Assembly: GCA_003427395.1 (NCBI GenBank) | Contig: BFEA01000309.1 | Span: forward strand, 1,407,444-1,471,443 | Reading direction: 5' to 3' | Source: Chara braunii | Lineage: Eukaryota; Streptophyta; Charophyceae; Charales; Characeae | DNA length: 64,000 nucleotides | Made by a program: the position numbers and the translations under genes | Shown here: piece by piece, positions 44,386 through 55,610 of the stretch | Numbering within the stretch: the stretch's first letter is position 1 | Layout: every line of letters begins with the position of its first letter | Notes under the pieces: generated by a model | Told to the model about the DNA's origin: nothing | Databases searched by the model: none | Seen by the model: only the letters and a program-made list of their open reading frames with translations

Positions 44386-45801
44386 ATGGCGGCTAAGGGA
44401 CGTCGGGAAGTCATGATGAGCCTAATACAGTCTTGGGAACAAAAAGAGTTGCAGCTGATGGTAAACCAGATGCAGGAAAGAAAGGACAAGGATCACGAAG
44501 GAAGTGAATTTTTCTATGTTCATATATACGAAGGGGTTTTTTCAGAGATTGGATTGTTGCGGGTAAGAAACAAACAAACCATGAAAGTCGGCCTTAAACC
44601 AAGGGAGGAGGGCGAGAGGTACGTCCTAAGGGGCGGCCATTTGTTCAGAGAGGAAGGTGTTACGCCTAGAAGAGTTGTGTGCGGAAGGTCTAGGCAATCC
44701 AGGCAATGCACGACGAACTAGGAGGAGGACATCGATCATCCAACGGGACTTTTGCAAAAATAACATCTCTCTATTATTGGTCGGGCATGGCAGGAATGGT
44801 CGCCATATACTGTCAGACATATCTGATCTTTCAAGAACGGAGTTCGGCGCGCGTCCTCGAGCCGCTTAGACCAACACGGGTGCTGGGGCCGGGACATTTG
44901 GTCCACCTTGACCTTGCAGTTATGCCTGTGTCAACGGATGGGTACAGGTATATCCTAGATGCGCGGGACAACTTAAGTGGGTTCGTGGAGGCGGTCGCTC
45001 TCAAGAAAAAGACGGGGAGGAGTGTAGCTGATTGGATAGATGATTTCTATCTGAGGCATCCCTTCATTAGAAGGTTTATAGCAGACAATGAAACAGAGTT
45101 CGTAAATCAAGAAGTGTTGGGAATGCTCAAAAGGCTCTGCGTGCCTATCAAACTCATCGAGCCATATCACCCGGAGACCAATTCACTTGTGGAAAGCGGT
45201 CACCGGACCTTAAAGAACACAATTGCGAAGCTCGCAGCGGATCATCTGGAGAACTGACCTAGGTACCTTAAACAGGTTGTCTTCTTAGAGAACATGACAC
45301 CTAAGAGGACAATGGGATGTATCCCAGAGATCGATTTTCCTGTGGAAGCCTTGATACCTACTTGGAACAGGTTAGATGACGATCCGCGTATGACCACGAA
45401 AGAGTTAATTGAGGCAAGATGTCAAGAAATCCTTAAGAACGAGAAGGTCATGGAAGGCATCGCCAATCGGGTACTAAACAGCAGAATGAGGGACAAAGCA
45501 AGGTGGGACCAGGTTAAGAATATCCGAAAAGAACCACTTCAGGTGGGGGAGACGGTATTGCTAAGAAACTCGACAAAAAAGTACTTGGTCTAGGCAACTG
45601 GGGAGGAGGTTCAAAGGCCCCTACCGGGTCGCCAGGCGGGTGAGACTGAACACCTTCGAACTGGAAGATTTGGATGGAGATGGATTGAAAGGACTCTTCC
45701 CGGGGCAACAATTGGTAGTGTTTCTAAGTCGGGACCCAGTGGAACAATGGCTTCAGGAGTTGTTATACTTTTCTCACACCACTCTAGCAGACACAAAGTA
45801 A
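44386..45801 (+). pseudogene. Integrase
   Basis: Three frame segments: 44386-44700 (leader with YVLRGGHLF), 44706-45593 (zinc-binding and core domains, TGA at 45255) and 45604-45801 (C-terminal tail with GRRFKGPYRVARRVRL). The zinc domain reads H-D-E-L-G-G-G-H then CQTY, with Tyr in place of the fourth ligand Cys. The DDE residues are Asp at 44910, Asp at 45084 and Glu at 45192, with 35 residues between the last two, as in the D,D(35)E core. The tail appears complete and the last codons overlap the LTR-like fragment that begins at about 45775. Confidence 0.85.
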
Positions 45802-46260
45802 AACACACACGCATTTGCACGTATATACGGAACGACAACGGACAAACAACACGACAACACTCCTAGTCCCTTCAGTAGCCATCCCATAATTCTCCAATGC
45901 GGAAATCGGATAGGCGACGCGCGCGAGACTTAGTCGAAAACCGCACAGACGCAGGGCTAACTCATATCGACTCGCAATGCCAGCATACGCAAGCGGTCGC
46001 AATGATGACGTACTATGTAGTATTCATACGTGTGCGGTCCTCGTTAATCTTGAGAGTCACATTCGATACTCAAGTGTCGACTGACATGCGCCTTGAGGGT
46101 TAATCTCTCGATGCTGGACAACCGTCAAGTGCGGTTGAGAACCACACCCTCTTTTGCACCCTGCGGGGAGTGGGTGGTACACAGGTTCGTACATGTGGTG
46201 GCAATCCTCTCTTATGGCCCTGGAGACCAGCTCTATCATCTAGGGTCCGAAAGAAGTCAA
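45775..46260 (-). repeat. LTR fragment (family shared with 60473-60957)
   Basis: The 485 bp match 60473-60957 in the same orientation with few differences. On the minus strand the segment begins TGACTTCTT at 46260, a plausible LTR 5' end. It stops abruptly at an (AAT)n tract. It is not the LTR of the gag-pol element in any way I could show. Confidence 0.7.
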
Positions 46261-46261
46261 T

Positions 46262-46410
46262 ATTAATATTAATAATAATAATAATGCACAGAAAACTAAT
46301 GACAACTAACTTCAGTAACCTAGCTTCTTCATACATATGAGACCAGATAGTCGTGGCCTCGAACCCACAGCAGGGTTGCATCACGAGCTCCACCAACTGA
46401 GAAGACACCA
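46262..46410 (-). mobile_element. tRNA-derived SINE-like unit with (ATT)n tail
   Basis: On the minus strand TCAGTTGGTGGAGC (46400-46387, A-box-like) is followed by GGTTCGAGGCC (46365-46355, B box), a non-tRNA body and an (ATT)n tail at 46290-46262. This is the usual order of a SINE transcribed by RNA polymerase III. Target duplication was not found. Confidence 0.6.
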
Positions 46411-46680
46411 AGAGCTCGTATCTGACATTGTTGGTAAAGTCCCATCATCATCAACAAAGAACCAGAGTTGATATCCTATCTGGGGCTCGATGCCCAGATT
46501 ACGAATGACAATCCTATCTAGCCTATCCTACAATGTTGTTGATGACGTTATCAGCTTTCTAAGAACGGGCAGGTCTCAACCGATGCCGCATACATCAAGC
46601 ACCAGGTACGTCTTTCGTACCACTCACAACCTCGACCCCCAACACACAACTGTTACCTGCACCCAGAACCATCATGCACC

Positions 46681-46743
<63 letters not shown>

Positions 46744-47280
46744 GGAAAATAAGCAATAGCGAGATGACAAAACCAGATTATACCATCACATTGAAAGTCA
46801 GATAGTCACACCGTGTCCAGAGGGCAGCATTGCACTACTAATACACCAATGGAGGTTCGTGGTACTGAAAATCAATGTCAAGGAGAGTCATACTCTCTCT
46901 CCACCCACACAAGAGTCCAGCCTCTTTCACTCTTTTACTTCACATTCATTGCCCGGACTACTTCTGCGCAGCTACTACAAGCTTCCGAATGGACAATGCA
47001 GTTGTTGACATCATCAGCAACCCGAAGTGCTTGAAGATGTCGCCCATACAAACCATCGCCCATACAAGGTAAGTACTACTGACGGCAGGTCCCATCTAAC
47101 CTATACTACAATGACAAAGACAAACGTTTCTTCTAAAGTGGGGCAGATCGCGGCCGAATGCCTCACGCATCAGCCCCTGGGTAAGTCCTTTCGTCTCGCT
47201 CACAACCTCGACCCTTTTGCAGATGCCACGTATACCTCAACATATCGTGCAATCAAAAATAATAATAATAATAATAATAA

Positions 47281-47332
<52 letters not shown>

Positions 47333-47714
47333 GTAAGGATGATCAATAGCTAACTTCGGCAATCAAACAGCATCATAGACACACGACCAGATTGTCATGA
47401 CCTCGAACCAACAGTAGCATTGCATCATGAGATTCACCAAATAAGAACACACCAAGAGTTCATAATAAACAATGCTGAAATAGTCCCACCATTCATCAAC
47501 GAAGAACCAGAGTTGATATCCTATTTGGTGCTCGGCGCCCCGACTACATGTGGCAGATCCTATCTAGCCTATACTACGAAGTCGGAAGAAGACATCAACA
47601 ACATTCCCGAAGTACAAGCATATGGTGACCAATGTCGCATGCTTCCAGCACCAGGTATGTCTCGCGCTACACTCACGACCTCGTTCCCCACTCATAGATG
47701 CCATGTGCATCTTG

Positions 47715-47716
<2 letters not shown>
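46265..47716. repeat. Three tandem units of about 450-500 bp separated by (AAT)n
   Basis: The segments 46265-46680, 46740-47255 and 47335-47715 share phrases such as CCAGAGTTGATATCCTAT, CTATCTAGCCTAT, CACCAGGTAYGTCT and CTCACAACCTCGACC. Each is bounded by (AAT)n (46682-46740 and 47257-47334). The first and third begin with the SINE-like head. Each unit has a GTAAGT- or GTACGT-type donor-like string, but no frame is preserved between units. Confidence 0.75.
47257..47452 (-). mobile_element. Second tRNA-derived SINE-like unit
   Basis: The minus strand reads an A-box-like TATTTGGTGAATC (47443-47431), then GGTTCGAGGTC (47409-47399, B box), a body resembling the first unit, and an (ATT)n tail. 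The A box is more diverged than in the first unit. Confidence 0.5.
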
Positions 47717-47784
<68 letters not shown>

Positions 47785-47930
47785 CCCCACACACATTCCA
47801 TCGATAGGATGAGCAAAAACGGAATGAACCTTCCGCTGAAACGTGGAAATATACACTGCCACTTTCTATCCATCCAAGTAGCGTGCGGCTGTTGGCCAAG
47901 GTTGAAGACTTATACTCTCTCTCTCTCTCT

Positions 47931-47979
<49 letters not shown>

Positions 47980-47982
47980 CTC

Positions 47983-48024
<42 letters not shown>

Positions 48025-48186
48025 TATTCCATCGACAGGATGAACAAAAACGGAATGAATCTTCCGCTGAAACTTGAAAATATACACTGCCACTTTTTGA
48101 TTTGCTCATTCTATTAATCCACGTAGCGTGCGGCGAGCCGCGGGTAGGAGACTTAGTTGTTGGGCAAGGTTGGAGACTTATCGTCC

Positions 48187-48258
<72 letters not shown>

Positions 48259-48433
48259 TTCCATCGATAGGATGAGCAAAAACGGAATGAATCTTCCGCT
48301 GAAACGTGGAAATATACACTGCCACTTTTTGATTTGCTCATTCTATCGATCCACGTAGCGTGAGGCGACCCGCGGGTAAGAGACTTAGTTGTTGGCCAAG
48401 GTTGGAGACTTATCGTCTCTCTCTCTCTCTCAC

Positions 48434-48488
<55 letters not shown>

Positions 48489-48660
48489 NNNNNNNNNNNN
48501 NNNNNNNNNNNNNNNNNNNNNNNNNNNNNNNNNNNNNNNNNNNNNNNNNNNNNNNNNNNNNNNNNNACACACACACACACATACACACATATCATCGATG
48601 GGATGAGCCAAAAACGGAATGAATCTTCCGCTGAAACGTGGAAATATTCATTCGATTTTA
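47717..48660. repeat. Array of 220-240 bp units with embedded (TC)n(AC)n, one gap
   Basis: Four to five units, each with CATCGATAGGATGAGCAAAA, CGGAATGAATCTTCCGCTGA, GGAAATATACACTGCCAC and a (TC)n(AC)n stretch. Starts are near 47807, 48027, 48258 and 48588. The gap 48489-48566 lies within an (AC)n tract. The microsatellite expanded within each unit. Confidence 0.9.
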
Positions 48661-49610
48661 TTTATTTATTTATTTATTTTGCTCCTATCGAAGGGAGCAC
48701 CGAGAATCAGTTGCGAGGAAGGAGACTTACACGTTCTTTTTCTCGCTCCCCCGTCGTCGGAGTCGTCGAAGTTGAAACCATCGCCGTTGTCGTGCTCGTC
48801 GCACGGTTAGGTAAGTGTTTTCTCCTCCCCTCTTCCTTCTCCTTCTTCTTCTTCTCCTTCTTCTTCTTCTTCTCCTTCTTCCTCCTCCTCCTACCACTAC
48901 TTCTTCTCCTTCTACCTTTCCTCCCCGTGCGGTTGTCTTCCTCCCTCTCACCCCATCATCGCACTCTTTCTGCGTTCTTCCTTCCTCCCTCATCGTGCTC
49001 GCTCATCCCACCGCGCGCACTTCTCTTGAGCGCAACCTTGATCTCTTACCCCGTGCTCGGCCCCTTATGCCAGCGGCCTGCAACCCCCCTCCGAGTGGAT
49101 CTGGCCATCCTTGTGGTCACGATCCGTTCATCTTTACTTGTTACATCGCTCGCCCTCTGCTCATCTTGTTTTTTTTCCTGCGCGTGCACTCCTCCATGCG
49201 ACATGTCCTTTCCTTCTGTGCACGCTGTTTTCACTGCGCACCGACCTGTCTATCCCTGCGTACTTTTTCGACACTACGCACTTGTCTTCTTCGTGTTCAC
49301 CATTTCTTGCTCGCGTTCACCCCCGGTTCCCCTTAGCGCGAGTTCGTCTTCCTTCCTCGCGGCTTCTCCTCCCCTCGCTCTTCTCCTTCCTGGCGATCAC
49401 CTAACTCGCGGGCACTACCTCTCCCTGCCTTGCAATTGTGAGTTCGTATCCAGTTGCCCTCTCGACTTCGAGGCCGGGACTTGTGGGGTATCGGGGTGCT
49501 TCTCGATGAATTTGTCGCGGATCTCGCAGCAGATTCATCGAAACTTGAAATCGTTACGTGCCAAAAGAAAAGAAAACAATAAAATAAGAACAATAAAAAA
49601 TTAAATTCAA
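48661..49610. other. Pyrimidine-rich stretch, no gene recognised
   Basis: TTCTTC- and CTCC-rich sequence (48820-48960) followed by C-rich DNA. The long open frames on both strands come from this bias and show no motif. An (ATTT)n run is at 48658-48678. From about 49555 it becomes A-rich. Confidence 0.5.
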
Positions 49611-49676
49611 TCGTTAGAGATAAAAATAAAAGAAAAATAAAAGAAAATAAGAGAATCTAACTGCGAATTACCCTAG

Positions 49677-49697
49677 GGCGCCAACTGTCGATCACGG
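49677..49697 (-). other. PBS-like site TGGCGCC
   Basis: On the minus strand GATCGACAGT is followed by TGGCGCCCTAGGG, the same arrangement (GACAG next to TGGCGCC) as at the better site 60011-60027. It may be the end of an LTR next to a primer-binding site, but the rest of the tRNA-Asp-like match is missing. Confidence 0.35.
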
Positions 49698-49755
49698 AAA
49701 CCAATAAACGACAACTAACTACTAACTACTGCTAACTCTTATTTTGGTGGGCGTA

Positions 49756-49900
49756 GGTTCGAATCCCGGCCTACAGCAGTTGCCCGAGACCAAATTAGAA
49801 TTGTCAGCTAAAAGAGAAGGCCAACCCAGAGGTCGTCGGGTTTCGATCCATCAATCTATTGCATGCAAATCCAACCAGTTACCTACTGGGCTAGCTCTTA
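49756..49900. other. Two tRNA-like fragments
   Basis: Plus strand: a consensus B box GGTTCGAATCC at 49756-49766 without an A box. Minus strand: TAGCCCAGTAGGTAACTGG (49893-49875) followed by GGATCGAAACC (49849-49839), i.e. an A-box-like and a one-mismatch B box at about the right distance. Neither folds into a clear cloverleaf by eye, so I call them SINE or tRNA relics, not tRNA genes. Confidence 0.4.
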
Positions 49901-50194
49901 CCACGGTATGATAAAAAACCGCTTTTCTATAAGTAGAACTAGTTGACCTGACCTTTTGCATGGTTTGCTAGTATGCATGCCTCTATGAGTGTTTGTTGGC
50001 TTGGGTGTATGTGCGACCTCTCCTGAGTACTTGGTTGATCGGAAGGCCCAAAGGGCCAGTACTTAGTTGCGGCCGCGACATTGAAGGTCGCGGCGGGGAA
50101 AACACTCAAGTGGCGGGAAAAGCGGTCCGCGACACTTAAGAGCCGCGGAAACACTCAAGCAACGGGTGGGCCAGTACCACATTAGTAGAAGTAG
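49901..50194. other. Short GC-variable stretch, no gene
   Basis: It contains AACACTCAAG and GCCAGTAC phrases twice each, possibly an old duplication. Nothing else was seen. Confidence 0.4.
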
Positions 50195-50698
50195 GTGTAT
50201 CAAGTACTCAAGGCCGAGCAGAAGATGACAAAAGTTAGACTTTTTAGATGCCCTGTACCGGTAGGTAGACAGGTACCATGCCAAATCCCTACGTCTGTCG
50301 TAGATCTATCCGACACGTCACTAACCCAATCAACCCCTCGACCTTTTCGGTCGAAGGGTATCACTACTAACTCTAACCATCACCGCGCACGTCATAACCA
50401 CTCGCACGCATATTCTCGAAATTTTATAACCGATTTGTTCCCGACTTCATTGGCCGAGGAAATTCGTTTCGAATGTCATGCTAAAGCGTTTACACCCTTT
50501 CCATTCTATACTGGCCGTCATGGTAGCCGACGTCGTCACTGTGTCGAATGCAAAAGCATGGCCAAATACCCTTGTAAGGGTATTTGGTCCGACAGTATCC
50601 CAAACCCCATTAAGCGACGTCCCCGTCGCCTGGAGAACTATATGCAAAGAAAAGATGTTTTCCGACAAACAAATTGTCAAATCCGAATCATGGAATGA
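50195..50698 (+). CDS. Hypothetical frame of 167 residues
   Basis: This is the longest frame in this part of the window that does not consist of simple repeat. The product has HHRARHNHSHAYSRN, then ECHAKAFTPFPFY and HCVECKSMAKYPCKG, so there are two Cys-x2-Cys-type pairs and several His that could bind zinc. It is basic overall. I recognise no family. The start was taken at 50195 but a later ATG at 50225 is possible. It sits among LTR and SINE fragments, so a decayed transposon gene is as likely as a real gene. Confidence 0.25.
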   Translation: MYQVLKAEQKMTKVRLFRCPVPVGRQVPCQIPTSVVDLSDTSLTQSTPRPFRSKGITTNSNHHRARHNHSHAYSRNFITDLFPTSLAEEIRFECHAKAFTPFPFYTGRHGSRRRHCVECKSMAKYPCKGIWSDSIPNPIKRRPRRLENYMQRKDVFRQTNCQIRIME

Positions 50699-50939
50699 AA
50701 TGTGGTTCAAGATTGACGTCGTCATCTCACTTTTCATTATTACTGTCGGGATTCTAACTCGGGTCTCCCACATTGTAAAATAACTAAATGACTTCAAGTG
50801 TGGATACTTGATCCGTACTACAGTATATAAAATAGCCAAGTATCACAACGCACCTTTCCATTCCCCACACCCTTAGACTTTGACCCAGGTATTCGTTGGT
50901 TGTTTTTCAGGGCCGGTGTCCACGTGCGAACTCAGTTGA

Positions 50940-51938
50940 ACTTGTCTAAATCTTATACAAGGCCTAGTAAACATCTGGGAAGTTCCCTTTTTTAAAGGGA
51001 GTGCTGCCCAAATTTTTACTAATTCAGGGAGTTAGAAAAGATTTCACTTTGGAAAGTTGAAGATTATTTCTGTTTTCATATTTAGGTTGATATAAATTCT
51101 GGAAAGACACTTTTTCTACGGGAAGCGCTGCCGAAATTTTCTTAGGTTAGAGGAGATCGATATTCTGACAGGTGGCGACTCGGCCGATTCACTCTATATG
51201 GGGGGGATTTTGTCATTGGTCTACCTTTCTTTGGACATTGGCTTAGAGATAGACATAGGCTTGACTGTCAGAAGAGTCTTGAGTGAGAACGTGTCATGGG
51301 GATTTAATCTCCATACATTGACGATTTTCCTTGGACGTTGACCTGTCGTATGATACAGGTCGTCTTTGGACATTTGATCCAAGATTTGGACTAGATTCAG
51401 CTTGATCGTACGAGGATCATCTTCTCTTATCACTGATAACAGGTCCGTTGGTTGATCGCCGACTTGTCAGCTCCCGACACAACTTTGCTTACACTTGTAC
51501 CTCAACTTGATTGCCTTAGCCCTATGATTTGATATGTTTCTTTGAGGGTTTTCACTGGATTTCTTTTAAATGGCCATTATAAAGAACTTATGAGATTGGG
51601 GCTTGAGTGTGTGAGGCGTGGTGTGAGTTACAGGGAAAAGTAAAGTTGACCACATTGGTGTATGGCAATGTGGCTATTGTGTGTGTCTGTGTTTCATGCA
51701 GGTTAGTACTTTGGAGCTTGGTATATGGGTCATACTTTGGAGGCAGTGAAAACGACAACCATGTAACGCACGATCTACATACATGATGGGTTTATATTTT
51801 CCCCTTTTTTTATTAATATCTCGAGTCCTTATTTGATATATGGGTATTGGGATGCTTATTTATTTACTTTGTGATTTTGCTTATTGATTTTGACAGTTGG
51901 ACGTTGTAGTCCGTGACAGTCGTTAAAGTCAAACCCCT
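50940..51938 (+). repeat. LTR fragment, inverted copy of 60958-62000
   Basis: Reverse complement of about 60958-62000 (matches at GGCAGCGCTGCCGAAATTTTC-type words, TGTCTTTCC, TTCACTCTTTAT, GATCATCTT and others). The homology stops at AAACCCC, exactly where the other copy meets the LTR-like TGACTTC. An ATT-rich run follows. GCGCTGCCGAAATTT-type words repeat two or three times inside it. Confidence 0.75.
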
Positions 51939-52160
51939 TTTATTATTATTCTTACTACTACGATGAGACTCGTTCTCATTCACTCTTTACATGCATGCAA
52001 ATAGTAGTGCAGCAAACTGGCAACATGTGCCCACTCAAAACTCAGAGATATAATGGCATCCGGATACGAGTACACTTCCAATTGGCTATGGTGACTCAAC
52101 ACCCAAACAACTCACTGTTCACATACACCGGATTACCCTGGATGTCCCACATGCAACTCT
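51939..52160. other. ATT-rich junction and unique sequence
   Basis: Begins TTTTATTATTATTC. No gene or other structure was seen. Confidence 0.4.
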
Positions 52161-53030
52161 CCGAGCTCACAGTCACACAGTCACAGTGGCACACAGGGCA
52201 CACAGTCACTGTGACATACACAAAGACGCCCGGTACATTGTGACACACAGCCAGATGGTGTGACACAGGCAGATACGTGACACCCACAAATGCTGTGACA
52301 TACACAGACGGCTGCGTGTAAATAGACAGACACGCACGCGGCAACACAGACACAAAAATACACACCCACACTACGCTCGTCTGCGGTTATGACAGGTTGT
52401 GGCTGTCGTTACCTCCCACAACTACGTCTATGCTGTCTTCTTCAGCCACTTCGACATCGGGCACTGATGTAGACCCCTTGCACAAGTCGCTGTGGCAGCA
52501 TTTCCGCATGGCTCACCCGAGATTGAATGAATGATTGGGTGCAGCCTCTTGATTTATACTTCTGTAACTTGTTGGTCTGCCTCTTTCCCATACTCGTGGT
52601 GCCCACAGTCCCATACGGTACTTGCTTGATTGAACCTGGACTGACTAGGATGCACCGCTGACTCAGTACCGTCGCACTGCTAACCTACCAGAGAGAACCT
52701 ATGCCCCTGCTATCTCAGTGCAGACAGACGGACAGACAGACCGACAAACAAACAGCAACAGACAGATAAACAAACAGACAGAATGACATACAGACAGACC
52801 GGGACAGACAAATGAGCGTGACACTCACACAGACACAGTTCTATACGGACACAGTCCTACTTGGACAAAGTCCTATGTGGACACAATCCTACATGGACAC
52901 AGACCTACGTGAACAAAGTTTTATGCGGACGCAGTCCTAAGTGGACACAGCCGTACGTGGACACAGACCTACGCGGATACAGTCCAACACAGATACACAG
53001 TCCTACGCAGTCACGCCCGTTCATACACAA
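52161..53030. repeat. CACAG-, CAGA- and GGACACAGTCC-type minisatellites
   Basis: Three neighbouring low-complexity blocks: (CACAGTCACACAG)-like at 52165-52370; GACAGACAGA-like at 52720-52800; and an 18-bp unit with GTGGACACAGTCCTAC at about 52830-53000, about ten units. Between them, 52375-52715, no structure was seen. Confidence 0.8.
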
Positions 53031-54350
53031 TCAGGTATACAAATGAGACACGGGTTGACGCTGGCTTGACGTACCGTCAGACCTAAGTGCCATGGTCCAT
53101 ACCGTGCTTGCTTGGCAAAAACCCGAACAGACTGGGACTGTACCACCGACTGCGTGGGGGCGTACTGCTGGCACAATGTGATTGCACTACTGATGCAGGC
53201 TCCTGCATCAACACCGACCTATGATTGACAAACAAAACAAACTTACGGACCGTCTAGAACAGGCAGACAGACTGTCTGAAGTTGGCAAGCAGGCTTATGT
53301 CAGCAAGAGGGCAAGGCAGAAACCATCGGGCATACAAACGGGTGTTGGCAAAACTATACGCTAGCTCTATGGTGATGATGATGAAGCTATGCCTATGACG
53401 TCAAGTACGAATCACGTACTCTTACCTGATGAGACTGGTAGCGCGATCCTACGTTTGGATAAGGTCGCGTTGATCTGAGTCACATGTGTCTAATGATGTT
53501 GGATTTTGAAGTCCGCTGATATTACGATTGCCACTATGATTATTATTATTATTATTATTATCATTATTATTATTATTATTATTGTTGTAAGGATTGTTTT
53601 CTTTTCATATGCATGGAACAGGGGCGACGCATCACGCTGATGACGGGCCACCAGACACAGAACTCATATGGCTGATAATGACGAATACGAGTTTGTTTCA
53701 TACGGCTATGGCACGACAACACCCAACAATCTTTCGTTCACACACATGGGATCGCCCTGGATACCCCACATCTCGATACTTGCATATCTGCACGATCAAG
53801 CTCCAATTGTGGCATACAGTTACGCCATGACGGTCTCACAAGCAAAGAGTGACGCACAACATGCAGCCACATACATAGCCGTACCCTTGCTGTGATGCAT
53901 GGTAACACAAAAGGAAGGAGACACACATACAACGGGGGGGGAAGGCAAAGAGAGAGCGAGAAAGAAGAAGACGTCAGGGTATGTACAAGGTCAGCAGAGT
54001 TATGTTGACATTATGAGAAACTAGGATTGAAATGAACTTGTTGTATGAACCCAGTTGTGAGTAGATTAGTGAAGTACGACAGGCTGGGGCATTGAGTGCC
54101 GGACGGCGAAAGTGACCATAACCACTAAAATTGGCACAGGCCTGAGGGCTTGAGTATTGACTCGTTACTTCATTACATTGTTCTAGTTGTCGGATGCTCA
54201 ACATCACAACGCTTGCCGCGTGTATACGATTACTCAGGCATCTGTGTGACCTCGTAATTTGATTATGGATATCATGTGCACTCATATGCTTATTCTTCTT
54301 CTTCTTCTTATTATTATTATTATTATTGTGTATATCATTTGACATTACAT
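53031..54350. other. No gene recognised; two short microsatellites
   Basis: (ATT)n at 53541-53583 and a TTC/TTA run at 54290-54326. Short frames (for example 53594-53830) have no motif. Nothing else was seen. Confidence 0.5.
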
Positions 54351-55200
54351 GTTATGATGGGAGCCAGAGGTGGGAAAGGTGCGAGGTAGAGGAGGAGGGG
54401 AGGGTCGTCGACAAGCATGACGACTTCTACCTCCTTCAACCTCCTTCACTCTTCCTATGACCAATCCACACGCACATACCGATCACTTTCAAACAACATA
54501 AAAAAAAATTTTTGTTTTCAAATGACTTACTGAGATTAGAACTCAAACATAAGAGACTCCTATGTTACCCTTGACCAACTTGGACACTTCCAAGTAACAG
54601 GGCGATTGCGGGAGTTCTGTCGGGGTTCAGGCGGAACTCTGGAGGCAGGAAACAGTGAGGTAAACCATAAATCTTTAACCTTTAGGCAGCTACATATGGC
54701 CATGTTAGTAACAAGGGTACGTGAGTCAAGGATCCTTCAGGGCTAAACCCGAGGACAAATAGGCAAACAATAATGCTTGAGTAAGGGGAGAGAAACATGA
54801 TCTGTCTGGGGTGTATCTAACTGATATTGGTAAGCATAGAAAGGGCGAGAAGTGCCGAGTCACTGTCTCGCTACATGAAAGTTTGTTCTGAGGTGTGATG
54901 GACAGAGAGAGGGGGGGGGTGCTTCTGACAGTACTCCCTCGCTTTTAGGTCACCTGACCATGAGATAAAGGGTTGGGGATCATGAGAGTGTTGTCAAACT
55001 TGTGAGTGGCATAACCTTTTGATATGATGGATTGCCTCAACCAACCTTATCCTATGACTAACCCATACTATGTACTAAAAGATCCAGGCTAACTCAGCTA
55101 AGGATCCGCCGGAGGGATTTAAGACCTGAGGTGCAAGTCATGTGTGACCCACCTACATGGTCCTAAAGGCTTCCGGATGATCCAGAACTGGGACTGGGTG
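54351..55200. other. No gene recognised
   Basis: A GGAGG-rich stretch at 54360-54410, a G-run near 54910 and unstructured sequence otherwise. No coding pattern was seen on either strand. Confidence 0.5.
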
Positions 55201-55203
55201 TCG

Positions 55204-55450
55204 AGAATACTATTATATACTAGGCGATAAGAGAAGCGAGGCTCCGGGAAGCCTGCCTTATCGCCATATTAACGTATATACTAGGTGGTAAGAGGAGCGA
55301 GGCTCCGTGAAGCCTGCCTTACTACCATAATACTACTATATAAAAGGCTATAAGAGAAGTGAGGCTCTAAGAACCCTGCCTTATCGCCATATTAACCTAT
55401 ATACTAGGTGGTAAGAGAAGCGAGGTTCCGGAAAGTCTGTCTTACCACCA

Positions 55451-55543
<93 letters not shown>

Positions 55544-55557
55544 GCGATAAGAGAAGN

Positions 55558-55610
<53 letters not shown>

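Larger units (their letters stand above)
39280..45801 (+). mobile_element. Ty3/gypsy retrotransposon, gag-pol body, inactive
   Basis: The order is gag, zinc knuckle, aspartic protease, reverse transcriptase, RNase H, integrase. RT before integrase identifies the Ty3/gypsy order. The coding sequence is largely continuous with a handful of frameshifts and about a dozen stops, most of which could be reverted by one transition. I could not identify LTRs in the usual places: upstream of gag are the unknown modules and the inverted-duplication arm, and downstream is an LTR-like fragment of a different element. The element is therefore truncated, or its ends are no longer recognisable. Confidence 0.85.

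Noticed and set aside
48360-49604. 414-residue plus-strand frame
   Set aside because: It runs through (AC)n, a gap and pyrimidine-rich DNA; the long frame is a result of base composition.
49756-49900. Functional tRNA genes
   Set aside because: B boxes are present but a complete cloverleaf with paired acceptor ends could not be drawn on either strand.
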